DNA of 64,000 nucleotides, taken from Methylophilus sp. QUAN. Its GTDB lineage: Bacteria; Pseudomonadota; Gammaproteobacteria; Burkholderiales; Methylophilaceae. The position numbers and the translations under genes are program-made. Under the pieces are notes generated by a model. It was not told where the DNA came from, did no database searches, and saw only the letters and a list, made by a program, of their open reading frames with translations. Positions 1 to 8,649 of the stretch are shown here, in pieces (within the stretch, counting starts at the first letter, position 1; every line of letters begins with the position of its first letter). The stretch covers positions 1 through 64,000 of the forward strand of contig NZ_JADKYT010000003.1 of assembly GCF_015354445.1 (NCBI RefSeq), read 5' to 3'.

Positions 1-13
1 TTTTTAAAGAACA
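1..13 (-). promoter_or_regulatory. boxA-like rRNA leader antitermination site
   Basis: Read on the minus strand the first 13 bases are TGTTCTTTAAAAA, close to the boxA element (TGCTCTTTAACA) found in proteobacterial rRNA leaders. It lies about 50 bases downstream of the rRNA-type promoter at 61-88, with a small hairpin (AGCGAAAAGCT) at about 17-27 between them. I infer that a 16S rRNA gene begins just beyond the left edge of the window on the minus strand; the gene itself is not visible. Confidence 0.65.
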
Positions 14-60
14 TCAGCTTTTCGCTGTTTTCGTTACCGTTATTTCGTAACGAGGTGCGC

Positions 61-88
61 ATTATACAGAGGTTTTTCGTTCGGTCAA
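61..88 (-). promoter_or_regulatory. rRNA P1-type promoter
   Basis: On the minus strand TTGACC (88-83) and TATAAT (66-61) are separated by 16 bases and followed by the GC-rich discriminator GCGCACC, the same arrangement as stringently controlled rRNA promoters such as E. coli rrnB P1 (TATAATGCGCCACC). An AT-rich stretch at about 90-126 could act as an UP element. It points towards the left edge and the boxA-like sequence at 1-13, so it most likely drives an rrn operon outside the window. Confidence 0.8.
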
Positions 89-126
89 GCATCAAATTCA
101 TTTAACTTTAAAACGACTTTTTTGCT

Positions 127-203
127 TGGTTGCGGGAACAGGATTTGAACCTGTGACCTTCGGGTTATGAGCCCGACGAGCTGCCAGACTGCTCCATCCC
201 GCG
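127..203 (-). tRNA. initiator tRNA-fMet (CAT anticodon)
   Basis: A 77-base tRNA with encoded CCA. The anticodon loop reads CTCATAA, so the anticodon is CAT. It carries the two hallmarks of the bacterial initiator: an unpaired C1-A72 at the end of the acceptor stem and three consecutive G-C pairs in the anticodon stem (GGG/CCC). The body closely matches E. coli tRNA-fMet. It lies between its own promoter (246-275) and the rRNA-type promoter (61-88). Confidence 0.96.
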
Positions 204-245
204 TCCGAATCGACTAGTAAAACTTGTGTTGCGTCGAGAGGTGAG

Positions 246-275
246 ACTATAGCAAAGTTTCAAAAACAGTGTCAA
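246..275 (-). promoter_or_regulatory. sigma-70 promoter of tRNA-fMet
   Basis: On the minus strand a perfect TTGACA (275-270) is followed after 18 bases by TATAGT (251-246), about 43 bases upstream of the mature tRNA 5' end. The promoter starts only 3 bases beyond the msbA stop codon, so tRNA transcription is separate from, but directly downstream of, the LPS cluster. Confidence 0.8.
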
Positions 276-278
276 CAG

Positions 279-2012
279 TTATTTGCTAATTTCATGCATA
301 TTGTAGAGTGCGGCGTATTTGCCGCCAGCCTGCATGAGTTGCTCGTGCTGTCCCTCTTCCACGATTTGACCTTGATCCATCACAATAATTCGACTGGCAT
401 GTTGTATGGTCGTTAAGCGGTGGGCGATCATGATGGTGGTTTTGCCCTGCATGAGCTGGTTTAAAGCCGCCTGCACTTTGTGCTCGGATTCGTTGTCCAG
501 TGCTGAGGTCGCTTCGTCCAGAATTAATATAGGTGCATTTTTGAGCATCGCACGCGCAATCGAGAGCCGCTGCCGCTGGCCGCCTGACAGGCGCAGGCCG
601 CGGTCACCAATATGGGTATCCAATTGTTGCGGCAGCTTTTCGATAAACTCCCAGGCATACGCTGCCTTGGCCGCAGCAATCACCGCCTCTTTCGTGACTC
701 CACGCAAACTACCGTAAGCAATATTGTTATATATCGTGTCGTTAAACAGCACAGTGTCCTGACTGACCAGTGCAAATTGTTGCCGCAAATGTGGCAATGG
801 CAGTTGCTGAATGTCGATACCATTGATCGTGATCTTGCCTTGCTGTATTTCGTGGAAGCGCGGCAACAGATTGACCAGCGTGGATTTCCCCCCGCCCGAC
901 ATGCCCACCAGCGCAATACTTTCCCCCGCCAGGATCGTCAGATTGAGTTGCTTCAATGCCGCATGTTGCCCATAAGGATATTTAAAAGCCACATTCTGCA
1001 ATTGAATCTCTTTAATGGGCGCCCCCAATAGCAACTGCCCCTGATTGCTTTCTGCCGGGGTATCCAGCACGGCAAATACACTCTGGCAGGCGGTCACCGC
1101 AATTTGTACATCTTCGTTGACAGAAGCAATGGCTTTCACCGGGCCAATCAACATCAGCAAGGCACCGATAAAGGCGGCGAACTCGCCGGCGGTGAACTCG
1201 CCGGCGGCATAATAAATGACCGTCCCCAACGCAATCGCTGCCAACACTTCGACAAACATACTATTCAAGCCGGAAATGCGCCCCAGCCTCACCATCATCT
1301 GTCGATTTGTTGCGGAAATATTACTGAAGCGCTGATATTCATAGGCTTGGCCATTAAATACCTTGACCACACGCTGGCCGCTAGCGGCTTCTTCAATGAC
1401 TTGCGTCATATCAGTCATACTGGCTTGCACCTGCTTGCCGGAGTTGCGCAGCTTGGGCGTCATTTTCTTCAGGTAGCGGGTAATCAGCGGCGCCAGCATT
1501 AAAAACACCATGGTCAGCTTCCAGTCCAGGTACAACATATAAGCCACGATGCCGAGTATGGTCAGACTATCGCGGATGGAGGAAATAATGACTTTGGTGA
1601 CCGCACTATATAGTTGCTCACAATCAAAGGTCATTTTGGTAGTGATGTTGGCGATGGCATGCTGATCAAAAAAACTGGCGGGCAGCGTGAGCATATGGCC
1701 AAACACATGATTGCGTACATCTTCAATCACTCGCCGCCCGACGATACGCATCAGGTAATTGGAACCAAACCCGGCCAGCGCCCGCACAAATAACAGGCCA
1801 CACAGCATGGCAGCCAGATAAATGCGTGAATTATTTTCTGCGTGACCGGCAAAGCCTTCATCTGTCACATGCTTGATCGTACTCAAAAAGCCAGTATTAC
1901 TGGCGGAGAGCACCACCAGGCACACCAAGGCCATGGCAAATGTCAGCCAATAAGGCTTGATATAGGCCATCAGCCTGGCTAATTGTGTGTAAGCGCTCTG
2001 CGTATGATTCAT
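279..2012 (-). CDS. msbA: lipid A export ABC transporter MsbA
   Basis: A 577-residue fused permease-ATPase that flips lipid A-core across the inner membrane using ATP. Residues about 20-310 hold six hydrophobic segments (ABC exporter fold). The C-terminal ATPase shows Walker A GMSGGGKST (about 370), the signature LSGGQRQR (about 479) and Walker B ILILDEATSALD. Length matches the family (E. coli 582). It is the last gene of the LPS cluster, 49 bases after a GT9 gene, which supports lipid A rather than another substrate. The ATG at 2012 has a weak Shine-Dalgarno sequence. Confidence 0.93.
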   Translation of the reverse strand: MNHTQSAYTQLARLMAYIKPYWLTFAMALVCLVVLSASNTGFLSTIKHVTDEGFAGHAENNSRIYLAAMLCGLLFVRALAGFGSNYLMRIVGRRVIEDVRNHVFGHMLTLPASFFDQHAIANITTKMTFDCEQLYSAVTKVIISSIRDSLTILGIVAYMLYLDWKLTMVFLMLAPLITRYLKKMTPKLRNSGKQVQASMTDMTQVIEEAASGQRVVKVFNGQAYEYQRFSNISATNRQMMVRLGRISGLNSMFVEVLAAIALGTVIYYAAGEFTAGEFAAFIGALLMLIGPVKAIASVNEDVQIAVTACQSVFAVLDTPAESNQGQLLLGAPIKEIQLQNVAFKYPYGQHAALKQLNLTILAGESIALVGMSGGGKSTLVNLLPRFHEIQQGKITINGIDIQQLPLPHLRQQFALVSQDTVLFNDTIYNNIAYGSLRGVTKEAVIAAAKAAYAWEFIEKLPQQLDTHIGDRGLRLSGGQRQRLSIARAMLKNAPILILDEATSALDNESEHKVQAALNQLMQGKTTIMIAHRLTTIQHASRIIVMDQGQIVEEGQHEQLMQAGGKYAALYNMHEISK

Positions 2013-2061
2013 GAGGATTATTTATACCTGTTGTAGCTTTACATAGATGCTGGCCATGCAC

Positions 2062-2970
2062 TTATTTGCCTGTTTGAAGCAGCAATGTGTGCAATCTATC
2101 CACCACTTCTTGCACGGTGATGCCAGAAATACTCTGTTGCGGATCCTGGATAAAATACGCCTGCGTGGACCACGGCAAGTAGCGCCCAGGGGAGCCTGGC
2201 CCGAACAGGGTGAAGGTAGGCAGCCCAGCGGCAGCAGCCATATGGCCTAGGCCAGAATCATTGCCCAGATACACATGGCATTGTTTAAGCAGTGCGTAGG
2301 ATTGCGGCAGGCTCAAACGACCACACGCATCGTAGACCGGCAGGGTAGCCTGCGCAGTAAAGTGCTTTGCCAGTGAGCGATCAGCCGCACTGCCCAGCAA
2401 AACGATGCCATCAATGTGCGCAGCCAAGGCATTGGCGACGGCCACATAACGTTCAACTGGCCAGATTTTTCCGGCAAAATTTGCCCCGGGCCCAATCGCC
2501 AGCCAGCGCCCTGGTGTTGAAAACTGCGCGGCCACGGTTTGCTGATCTTGCTCGCTGGCCCATAACTGCACAGGCGACGTGCGACAGCCAACCAAGCCGT
2601 GTATGGCTGCCAGGTGTTTTTCTGCCGAATGTACATGCAAGGTATTTTGATTGGATAACTTTTTGAATTTCTGCTTTCCGCGTAGCAAATACAGCAGAAA
2701 GTCGGTGCGTAAATCCACAATGACGTCGTAATTCGTTTGCCTTAACGCAGCAATCAGTTGCCAATAGCCTTTCCAGCCGCTCTTTTTGTCCCGTTTAAAC
2801 AGTCGGCCCATATAAGGGCATGGTTCAAACAAGGCTGATGAGCGGACATCACAGACCAGATCTATCCGCGCATCAGGATATTGGGCATGCAAGGAAGCCA
2901 GTACTGGCGTAGTCATGATGGCATCGCCTATATTCGAGAGTGTCACAACAAGGATGCGTGCGCAGGTCAT
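2062..2970 (-). CDS. glycosyltransferase family 9 (heptosyltransferase-like)
   Basis: A 302-residue LPS core glycosyltransferase of the WaaC/WaaF/WaaQ (GT9) family, expected to transfer heptose from ADP-heptose at the cytoplasmic face of the inner membrane. The N-terminus ILVVTLSNIGDAIMTTPVL is the typical GT9 start, and the C-terminal half has GPGANFAGKIWP and LGNDSGLGHMAAAAG. The open frame continues upstream into the next gene; the ATG at 2970 was chosen because GT9 homology begins there. The particular core position cannot be told from sequence. Confidence 0.85.
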   Translation of the reverse strand: MTCARILVVTLSNIGDAIMTTPVLASLHAQYPDARIDLVCDVRSSALFEPCPYMGRLFKRDKKSGWKGYWQLIAALRQTNYDVIVDLRTDFLLYLLRGKQKFKKLSNQNTLHVHSAEKHLAAIHGLVGCRTSPVQLWASEQDQQTVAAQFSTPGRWLAIGPGANFAGKIWPVERYVAVANALAAHIDGIVLLGSAADRSLAKHFTAQATLPVYDACGRLSLPQSYALLKQCHVYLGNDSGLGHMAAAAGLPTFTLFGPGSPGRYLPWSTQAYFIQDPQQSISGITVQEVVDRLHTLLLQTGK

Positions 2971-2986
2971 AAAGGGACGTCCAACA

Positions 2987-4039
2987 TCATGCAACCGGCA
3001 AACCGATGGCGTTAAGCGCTGACATGAGCTGCTGACGCAAACGGGTTTCTGAAAAATGCATTTGATACCAACCATGCGCAGCCTGCCCCTGGTCACGTGC
3101 ACAACGCGACCACTGCACCACAGCCTCGGCCAGCGCAACCGGATTAGCGGCTTCAATTTGCCACAACCCTCGCGGCCTGTCATGGCTTAACTCAACCGGA
3201 TAAGCCGCGCTTGCACGAGTAATCACCGGTTTTGCACAAGCCAGTGCTTGGAATACTTTATTGGGAATCACTTGTGCAGCTTTCTCCGAATCCCCAAACA
3301 CGCCCAGCACAATATCCGCTTGCGCGATGCGGTGTGGCAGTTGCGTATAAGGAATACCCGCCTCAAACCGCACATTCGCCATGCCCACCGCCTGTTGTTG
3401 TGCACCGGCCTTTTCTGGCCCATCTCCCAGCAACACCCATTGAATATGGGACTGGCCAGCGGTCATTTTGGCGGCATTGATCACGGTTGCGACCCCATGC
3501 AAGGCAATAAAGCTGCCATAAAACAATACTTCAATCGCCGCCGGGCACGGCTCAACTTCCACCGGGGTAAACAAGGGCTGCTCAGCGCCTACATAAACAC
3601 AAGCCGTTTTTGCCGGTGACAACATGAAGCGCTGCGTAAACATGTGCTGTTGTGGCTCGGTATCCAGCAATACCATATCCACCGCTTGCAGCCACTGTAA
3701 CTCGCGGCGCAATAGTTGTTGGGCCTGCCTGCTATCAACCGCAAACTTCCGCCGCTCATACACCTGCTTTTGCCAGGCGCTAATTAGAGGGTCAAACAAC
3801 ACAGGAATATTTTTCTTGCGCGCCCATCGCGTGGCAGCTGCCACATCGCGATGCCGGAAACAGGGCACCCACACTAGGTCTGCGCGCAGGCCTTTTAACT
3901 GTGCCTCAATATCGGCCAGGGCACTGATGCGCGGTGAAAAATCAATCAGCTCATAGCCCATAGATTGCAGCAATTGCCGACAAATCCGGTTGCGCGAATA
4001 ATTGCGGTCTGACCGCCCCCACCAAATCACCTTAGGCAT
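2987..4039 (-). CDS. glycosyltransferase (GT4-like)
   Basis: A 350-residue protein with a two-domain GT-B layout: an N-terminal domain beginning MPKVIWWGRSD and a C-terminal nucleotide-sugar domain with VLLGDGPEK (about 220) and the acidic region VFGDSEKAAQVIPNKVFQALACAKPV typical of GT4 enzymes, though without a clean EX7E motif. The frame is open further upstream, but the ATG at 4039 overlaps the previous gene by only 8 bases and fits the conserved start. It sits between two GT9 genes and probably adds a core sugar; the donor is unknown. Confidence 0.75.
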   Translation of the reverse strand: MPKVIWWGRSDRNYSRNRICRQLLQSMGYELIDFSPRISALADIEAQLKGLRADLVWVPCFRHRDVAAATRWARKKNIPVLFDPLISAWQKQVYERRKFAVDSRQAQQLLRRELQWLQAVDMVLLDTEPQQHMFTQRFMLSPAKTACVYVGAEQPLFTPVEVEPCPAAIEVLFYGSFIALHGVATVINAAKMTAGQSHIQWVLLGDGPEKAGAQQQAVGMANVRFEAGIPYTQLPHRIAQADIVLGVFGDSEKAAQVIPNKVFQALACAKPVITRASAAYPVELSHDRPRGLWQIEAANPVALAEAVVQWSRCARDQGQAAHGWYQMHFSETRLRQQLMSALNAIGLPVA

Positions 4040-5144
4040 GCCTGGCCTCAGCCAAATAAGGTAGGATGCGTTGCGGGGTGAGTTGTTGCATACAGCTATG
4101 ATGGCTGCACTGCTTGGCATAACAGTTCTTGCACGGGAGGTCCAGTTGCACGGCCTGCACCTGCTGGCCTGGTGGTTTCACCCGCAAGGGATTGGTCGGG
4201 CCACAGATCACCGTCATGGGCGTGTGCGTCGCCGCGGCCAGATGCGCGGTCCCTGTATCATTAGCCATAATCGCGCTGGCATGCGCGCAGATGACGGGGA
4301 CTTCAAGCAAACGGGTCTGCCCGCATAAGTTCACCACTTGTTGCGGATATGGGCTGGCAATTGCCAGGCACTCTTCCGCCTCATCACGTCCGCCAAGCAA
4401 AACCACGCGTTGGCCCTGCTGCAGATAATACTCAACTAAGGCGCCATAATTGGCAGCCCCCCAACGCTTGGTCAGGCCACTGGCATGGCTACCACACAAA
4501 AAAACCACAAACGATTTGGATTGCAAACCATGTTGCGACAACAACTGCTCGGCAGCCGTCACTGAAGATGGCGCAATATGTAACTTGGGACCATGCGTGT
4601 GCAAAGGAATACCGGCCGCCAGCAAGGTTTGCTGCATGATTTGGAAGCTGTGTGCCTGTGGCAGGCGCTGCGGCTGACGAATGGTGTAAGGGAAACGCGG
4701 GTGATTACCCAATAACCAAATTGGAGCCTTGCCCATCAAACGGAGCATCGCCAGCAAACCACGGCTTTTATCGTTGGTTTGCAGGTCAATAATCAAATCG
4801 TATTGCATAGAAACTACTTCTGCCAGCCACTGTTTGTAAGCGCGCCAGCGGCCTGGCGTTTGCTGCAAGTTCACGCACCACACCCGCTGAAACCTGGGAT
4901 CATCCGCAAATAGTGATTGCCAGGCTGGCATGGTGTTCAAATGCAATTCGGCCTGTGGAAAAGCCTGACGGATATCCTCCATGATGGCGGTACTGATGAC
5001 GATATCTCCCATACCGCCCCACTTCATAATGAGGACGCGCCTAATGGCCGGGTCGCGTGGCAAGTCGCGCACGACGGTGTGATCCAGCGTAGCGCTCAAA
5101 CAATCAGCATCCTGGTATGACATCAACCTAGGTTGGATGGTCAT
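4032..5144 (-). CDS. glycosyltransferase family 9 (heptosyltransferase-like)
   Basis: A GT9 family LPS core enzyme of about 370 residues. RRVLIMKWGGMGDIVISTAIM is the family N-terminal motif, preceded here by about 36 extra residues, and IMANDTGTAHLAAA is the C-terminal nucleotide-sugar motif. The C-terminal region is unusually cysteine-rich (CKNCYAKQCSHHSCMQQ), perhaps a metal site or disulfides. The start at 5144 has GGAG spaced about 8 bases; an ATG at 5123 with AGG close by is the alternative. It overlaps the ligase gene upstream by 17 bases, so translation is likely coupled. Confidence 0.82.
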   Translation of the reverse strand: MTIQPRLMSYQDADCLSATLDHTVVRDLPRDPAIRRVLIMKWGGMGDIVISTAIMEDIRQAFPQAELHLNTMPAWQSLFADDPRFQRVWCVNLQQTPGRWRAYKQWLAEVVSMQYDLIIDLQTNDKSRGLLAMLRLMGKAPIWLLGNHPRFPYTIRQPQRLPQAHSFQIMQQTLLAAGIPLHTHGPKLHIAPSSVTAAEQLLSQHGLQSKSFVVFLCGSHASGLTKRWGAANYGALVEYYLQQGQRVVLLGGRDEAEECLAIASPYPQQVVNLCGQTRLLEVPVICAHASAIMANDTGTAHLAAATHTPMTVICGPTNPLRVKPPGQQVQAVQLDLPCKNCYAKQCSHHSCMQQLTPQRILPYLAEARHA

Positions 5145-6390
5145 CTTGGCTCCGCTCCAAGCTGGCAATAAACGCGCAAGCCAGTAACAGTAATACCGGA
5201 AACCACCACGGCACCAGCATTGGCTGTGTGGTATTGACCGGGAAGTAAAGCACCATCAACGGCAAGGCGTAAGGCCAGGCCTGAGATTGATCAGCGACTG
5301 TTGCCTGCCTGAACCAGCGTACACATAACACCACAATCGCCACCAACCCCAAACCGCCAACCAGTCCGGTTTCTGCCAGCCATTCGACATAAATATTATG
5401 GCTATGGGTAGGATTGTGGGCAAAAGGATCATCGGCCCGGCTGGTGTATTGTGCATAGGCACGCTTGTAGTTATTGCTGCCTATGCCGGTGATCGGTTCG
5501 GCTTGCCACATACGCAATCCGGTTTCCCACAAGTTCAGGCGATAACTGAGTGCATGATTCACCCGCTCAAAAGCGGATTGCTCAGCGGCAGCGATGGCCT
5601 GTGTATTCTGCAGTTTATATTTGGCTAACTGTGGATTTAGAAAGCTAGAACACAGAGTTACGACCAGTGGCACTGCCAAGACAAGCAGCCAGACTTTCCA
5701 GCTAGGCTGGCTACGCCATAGCCCCAGTAGCAACATCAGAAGATAAATATAGACATAACCACGTGCACCAGACAGCGCCACCACCACCCCGGCGCCCAGC
5801 AGCATTGCCCAGGCCAGCCAACCATATTTAGGCTGCCAGTGATAAAAAATAAGGGGTAACACAGCCAACATCAGGATGCCTTGGTGCAAATCGCTGAACA
5901 TGCCGGTAATCCGGCCCTCAGGCGTTTTGGGCATGCCCAGCACATCCACCCCAAACAGGTATTGAATAGCACTATCCATTATCCACAGGGCAATGACCCA
6001 ACTCAGCCAGCGCGCAAGTAATGGCCTAACCGTAGCCTGCTGCAATAGCATAATCAGGGCAAGTCCTGCCAGATACATCAGGCTAAACCAGGCAATAGCC
6101 GCTAATGTGGCTTTGACATCAAACGCATGCAGTAATGATAGCCACATAGGCAGCCATAACAGCAAAAAAACCGCTGTCCAGCGGCACACTGCGCGATGCT
6201 TGCGTAAATCTGAGAACCTCGCCAGCAACAATCCCGCACCAACAATAGCCAGTAACAAAGTAGGCAACCTCGCACCCCCAGAAAAAGGGCTCCAGGCGAT
6301 GATCATCACAGCCAGCAATAAGCAAATGTGTGCTAAAGCCTGCGGTATGCCGAGGGGCTTATCCTGATGTAAAGACGCAATGGCATGCAT
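5128..6390 (-). CDS. O-antigen ligase / polymerase-type membrane protein (WaaL-like)
   Basis: A 420-residue integral membrane protein with about ten to twelve hydrophobic segments and a large loop (about residues 255-330) containing RLNLWETGLRMW, PITGIGSNNYKRAY and HNPTHSHNIYVEWLAETG. The His-containing H-S-H-N-x-Y loop and preceding Arg are characteristic of the Wzy_C/O-antigen ligase family, which transfers polymer from undecaprenyl diphosphate to lipid A-core in the periplasm. Position inside the core cluster favours WaaL; a polymerase (Wzy) cannot be excluded. Confidence 0.8.
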   Translation of the reverse strand: MHAIASLHQDKPLGIPQALAHICLLLAVMIIAWSPFSGGARLPTLLLAIVGAGLLLARFSDLRKHRAVCRWTAVFLLLWLPMWLSLLHAFDVKATLAAIAWFSLMYLAGLALIMLLQQATVRPLLARWLSWVIALWIMDSAIQYLFGVDVLGMPKTPEGRITGMFSDLHQGILMLAVLPLIFYHWQPKYGWLAWAMLLGAGVVVALSGARGYVYIYLLMLLLGLWRSQPSWKVWLLVLAVPLVVTLCSSFLNPQLAKYKLQNTQAIAAAEQSAFERVNHALSYRLNLWETGLRMWQAEPITGIGSNNYKRAYAQYTSRADDPFAHNPTHSHNIYVEWLAETGLVGGLGLVAIVVLCVRWFRQATVADQSQAWPYALPLMVLYFPVNTTQPMLVPWWFPVLLLLACAFIASLERSQDDHPT

Positions 6391-6392
6391 GA

Positions 6393-7517
6393 TTAATTCC
6401 CCTGCCCGGCATCGGCCATCACATCATGATAGACCGCCAGTGTTTTCTGCTGCATCACCGGCAATGAAAACTGTGTGTTTGGCAACACGGTAGGGGGGTG
6501 TGCCAACCAGTTCAGTGTCAGCATGGCGACTTCGGCCACATTGCCCACCGGCACTGCCCCTTCCGGCAATAGCGCGGCCAACTGCTCAGCCACACCTCCA
6601 TGCTGGTAACCAATCACCGGCACGCCCAAACTCAATGCTTCCACTGTCGTCCGTCCAAAGGCTTCCGGCTCGGTAGATAAGGAGTAAACGATCTTGGATA
6701 TGGCCATAATCTGTTTTACATCGCGGCGGTGGCCGGTCAGCGTGACGCACTCGGACAATCCGGCTACGTGTATCTTCTGCTGCAAACCAGTGGCAAAGGC
6801 CTGCTTGTCAGCGGCCACCTCGCCCACCAGCAAAGCGTGTACATCCTGATGCTGCTGGCAAACAATGCGCAACATGTCTATAAAATCTGCACCGCCTTTC
6901 CAGCGTGAGACCCTGGCAGGCAACACCAACAAGCGCTTGCCGCGTGTCTGCGGATATTCGGCAAACCACGCCTGTTGCCAGTTCACATCTGGCGCATAGC
7001 CAGGGGAGTACTGGGCGGTATCCACCCCGCGGTAAATCAGCTGCAATTTGCGCACATCTGCCTGATACTCGCGCTGTGCATAGGCCTGTATTGTTTTAGA
7101 AATGACGATAACCCGCTCACCACAAGTCATGATGCGGCTATACCAGCCAGGCCGGTAATAGCCATGTACCGTCGTCACCATGCGTGGTCGCTGCTCAGGA
7201 GGCAGGCCTTTCCAGGCCAGATATACTACCCAGGCCGGAAAGCGCGAACGCACATGCACAATGTCCACTTGCTCACGCCGCCATAGCGCCCGCAATTTAG
7301 GAATCAATCCTAATGTCAGCAACGACTTGCGGCCAATGGGAAAGGTGAAATGGGTACTGCCTGCCGCCTCTAGCTCAGCCACCATACGGCCACCCGCCGA
7401 CATCACCAGCGAGCGGTGCCCTTGCGCAACCAGATGCGCTGCGACCTCCAGCGTGCCCCGCTCTACCCCGCCCGATTGCAAGGCAGGTAATACCTGTAAA
7501 ACTGTCAGTCTACGCAA
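6393..7517 (-). CDS. glycosyltransferase family 4 protein
   Basis: A 374-residue GT4 enzyme. The N-terminal domain starts LTVLQVLPALQSGGVERGTLEVA, with the GG(V)ER motif typical of GT4 acceptor domains; the C-terminal domain has LLVLPARVSRWKGGADFI (about 200) and the EX7E-type STEPEAFGRTTVEALSLGVPVIG (about 283). The start codon is TTG: no ATG or GTG lies upstream in frame, and the next ATG would remove the conserved N-terminus. The stop is 2 bases before the ligase start, so the two are cotranscribed. Confidence 0.85.
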   Translation of the reverse strand: MRRLTVLQVLPALQSGGVERGTLEVAAHLVAQGHRSLVMSAGGRMVAELEAAGSTHFTFPIGRKSLLTLGLIPKLRALWRREQVDIVHVRSRFPAWVVYLAWKGLPPEQRPRMVTTVHGYYRPGWYSRIMTCGERVIVISKTIQAYAQREYQADVRKLQLIYRGVDTAQYSPGYAPDVNWQQAWFAEYPQTRGKRLLVLPARVSRWKGGADFIDMLRIVCQQHQDVHALLVGEVAADKQAFATGLQQKIHVAGLSECVTLTGHRRDVKQIMAISKIVYSLSTEPEAFGRTTVEALSLGVPVIGYQHGGVAEQLAALLPEGAVPVGNVAEVAMLTLNWLAHPPTVLPNTQFSLPVMQQKTLAVYHDVMADAGQGN

Positions 7518-7533
7518 AACAGAACTTCAACCA

Positions 7534-8520
7534 CTAGGTTAATCGTGATACCAGGCGACGCCTTGTAGAAGGTCGATGGAAATAAGCCAGCAAGGCATCG
7601 CTGCAACGGCTGGCCTCATTAAAGCCAATCACTGGCCGCATATATTGACGATACAAACCATAAGGGTCATACCTGGTCACCAGTTGACGATCTATTAATT
7701 TTTCCATGCCCCGACTGACGCGGCTCTTGCCTTTGGCTGAGAGGTTAATCAGCCCCACCGCGACTTGTGCCGTGAGCGCTTCATACACCATAGAAACAGA
7801 ATCCTCGGTCACCCAGGCCGTAGACACGCGTGACAAGGTAGTTTGCACCCAGTCTTTATCGGTGTCGGCAATCGGGATAATAGTCAGGTTAGTTAACCTC
7901 ACACGCTGCATGGCAGACACAAAGCTGGCTGGCGTGCGTCTGGAAGTGGTCAGGATGTAATTGACTTCAGTATGCTTGCGCACTAAGTCATAGACTTGCG
8001 CAACCACACCCAATTCATCCCAGTGAAAATGCTTGCTGGGCCCACCTATCATGATCAAAACGTCACTACTCTCTTTGGCGGCAGTACTGGGCTGAATATG
8101 ATTAATGACACCGCGCGTCTCGATAAAACTGGAGAAACCACGGTATTGGTCGTGCTCAGGAATCAAACAAACATCAAACATTTCGGCAGGCAGGCTAGGC
8201 TGCATCATGCACACCGTTTGCCCACCATAAGCACGTTTGGCGGCCAGCATATGTCCGTGCGTGGCATGACCCGCGCCAATAATCATATCCGGTTTGGATA
8301 AGTGTTTGCCAGCTGGCCACACACCCGCAGCCAGGTATAACCAGCCTGCGCCACCACGGCCCACTGGCACATCGACCACTTGAACCAACATGCGTTGCTG
8401 CATGGCATTGACCAGACCAAGAGACTGATGCTCATGACCGGGTTTGCCGTCTAACAGACGCCAAACCACTAGCGCATTGCTTGAAGCCGGGGAATTGTTT
8501 GAGCGATTTTGACTAATCAT
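7534..8520 (-). CDS. ELM1/GtrOC1-family protein (DUF1022)
   Basis: A protein of about 328 residues with the family signature WRLLDGKPGHEHQSLGL near the N-terminus and IIGAGHATHGHMLAAKRAYGG, IMIGGPSKHFHWDE and TSRRTPASF further on. The family resembles glycosyltransferases and is named after a plant mitochondrial fission protein; its bacterial reaction is not established to my knowledge. The first gene of the LPS cluster, 16 bases upstream of a GT4 gene, so a role in envelope sugar assembly is likely. The ATG at 8520 (AGGTG about 8 bases upstream) is preferred to 8535. Confidence 0.78.
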   Translation of the reverse strand: MISQNRSNNSPASSNALVVWRLLDGKPGHEHQSLGLVNAMQQRMLVQVVDVPVGRGGAGWLYLAAGVWPAGKHLSKPDMIIGAGHATHGHMLAAKRAYGGQTVCMMQPSLPAEMFDVCLIPEHDQYRGFSSFIETRGVINHIQPSTAAKESSDVLIMIGGPSKHFHWDELGVVAQVYDLVRKHTEVNYILTTSRRTPASFVSAMQRVRLTNLTIIPIADTDKDWVQTTLSRVSTAWVTEDSVSMVYEALTAQVAVGLINLSAKGKSRVSRGMEKLIDRQLVTRYDPYGLYRQYMRPVIGFNEASRCSDALLAYFHRPSTRRRLVSRLT

Positions 8521-8602
8521 GGGCATCACCTGCATATGCCGTGCAGGTTAAATGCCTATGATGACAAAATCATTAAAGTAAAAAGAAAGAATTATGTCGA
8601 CA

Positions 8603-8624
8603 CACCCGCGCCGACGCGCGGGTG
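8603..8624 (-). terminator. hairpin after the DUF4197 gene
   Basis: A perfect 9-bp stem (CACCCGCGC / GCGCGGGTG) with a 4-base loop lies 26 bases after the stop of the DUF4197 gene. It lacks a clean T-run on the minus strand, so it may be a weak terminator or a transcript-end stabiliser. Confidence 0.45.
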
Positions 8625-8649
8625 CAATGTAGAAGCTGATGAGAGTCGG

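Noticed and set aside
2971-3183. N-terminal extension of the GT9 gene
   Set aside because: It overlaps the GT4 gene by almost 200 bases; GT9 homology begins at the ATG at 2970.
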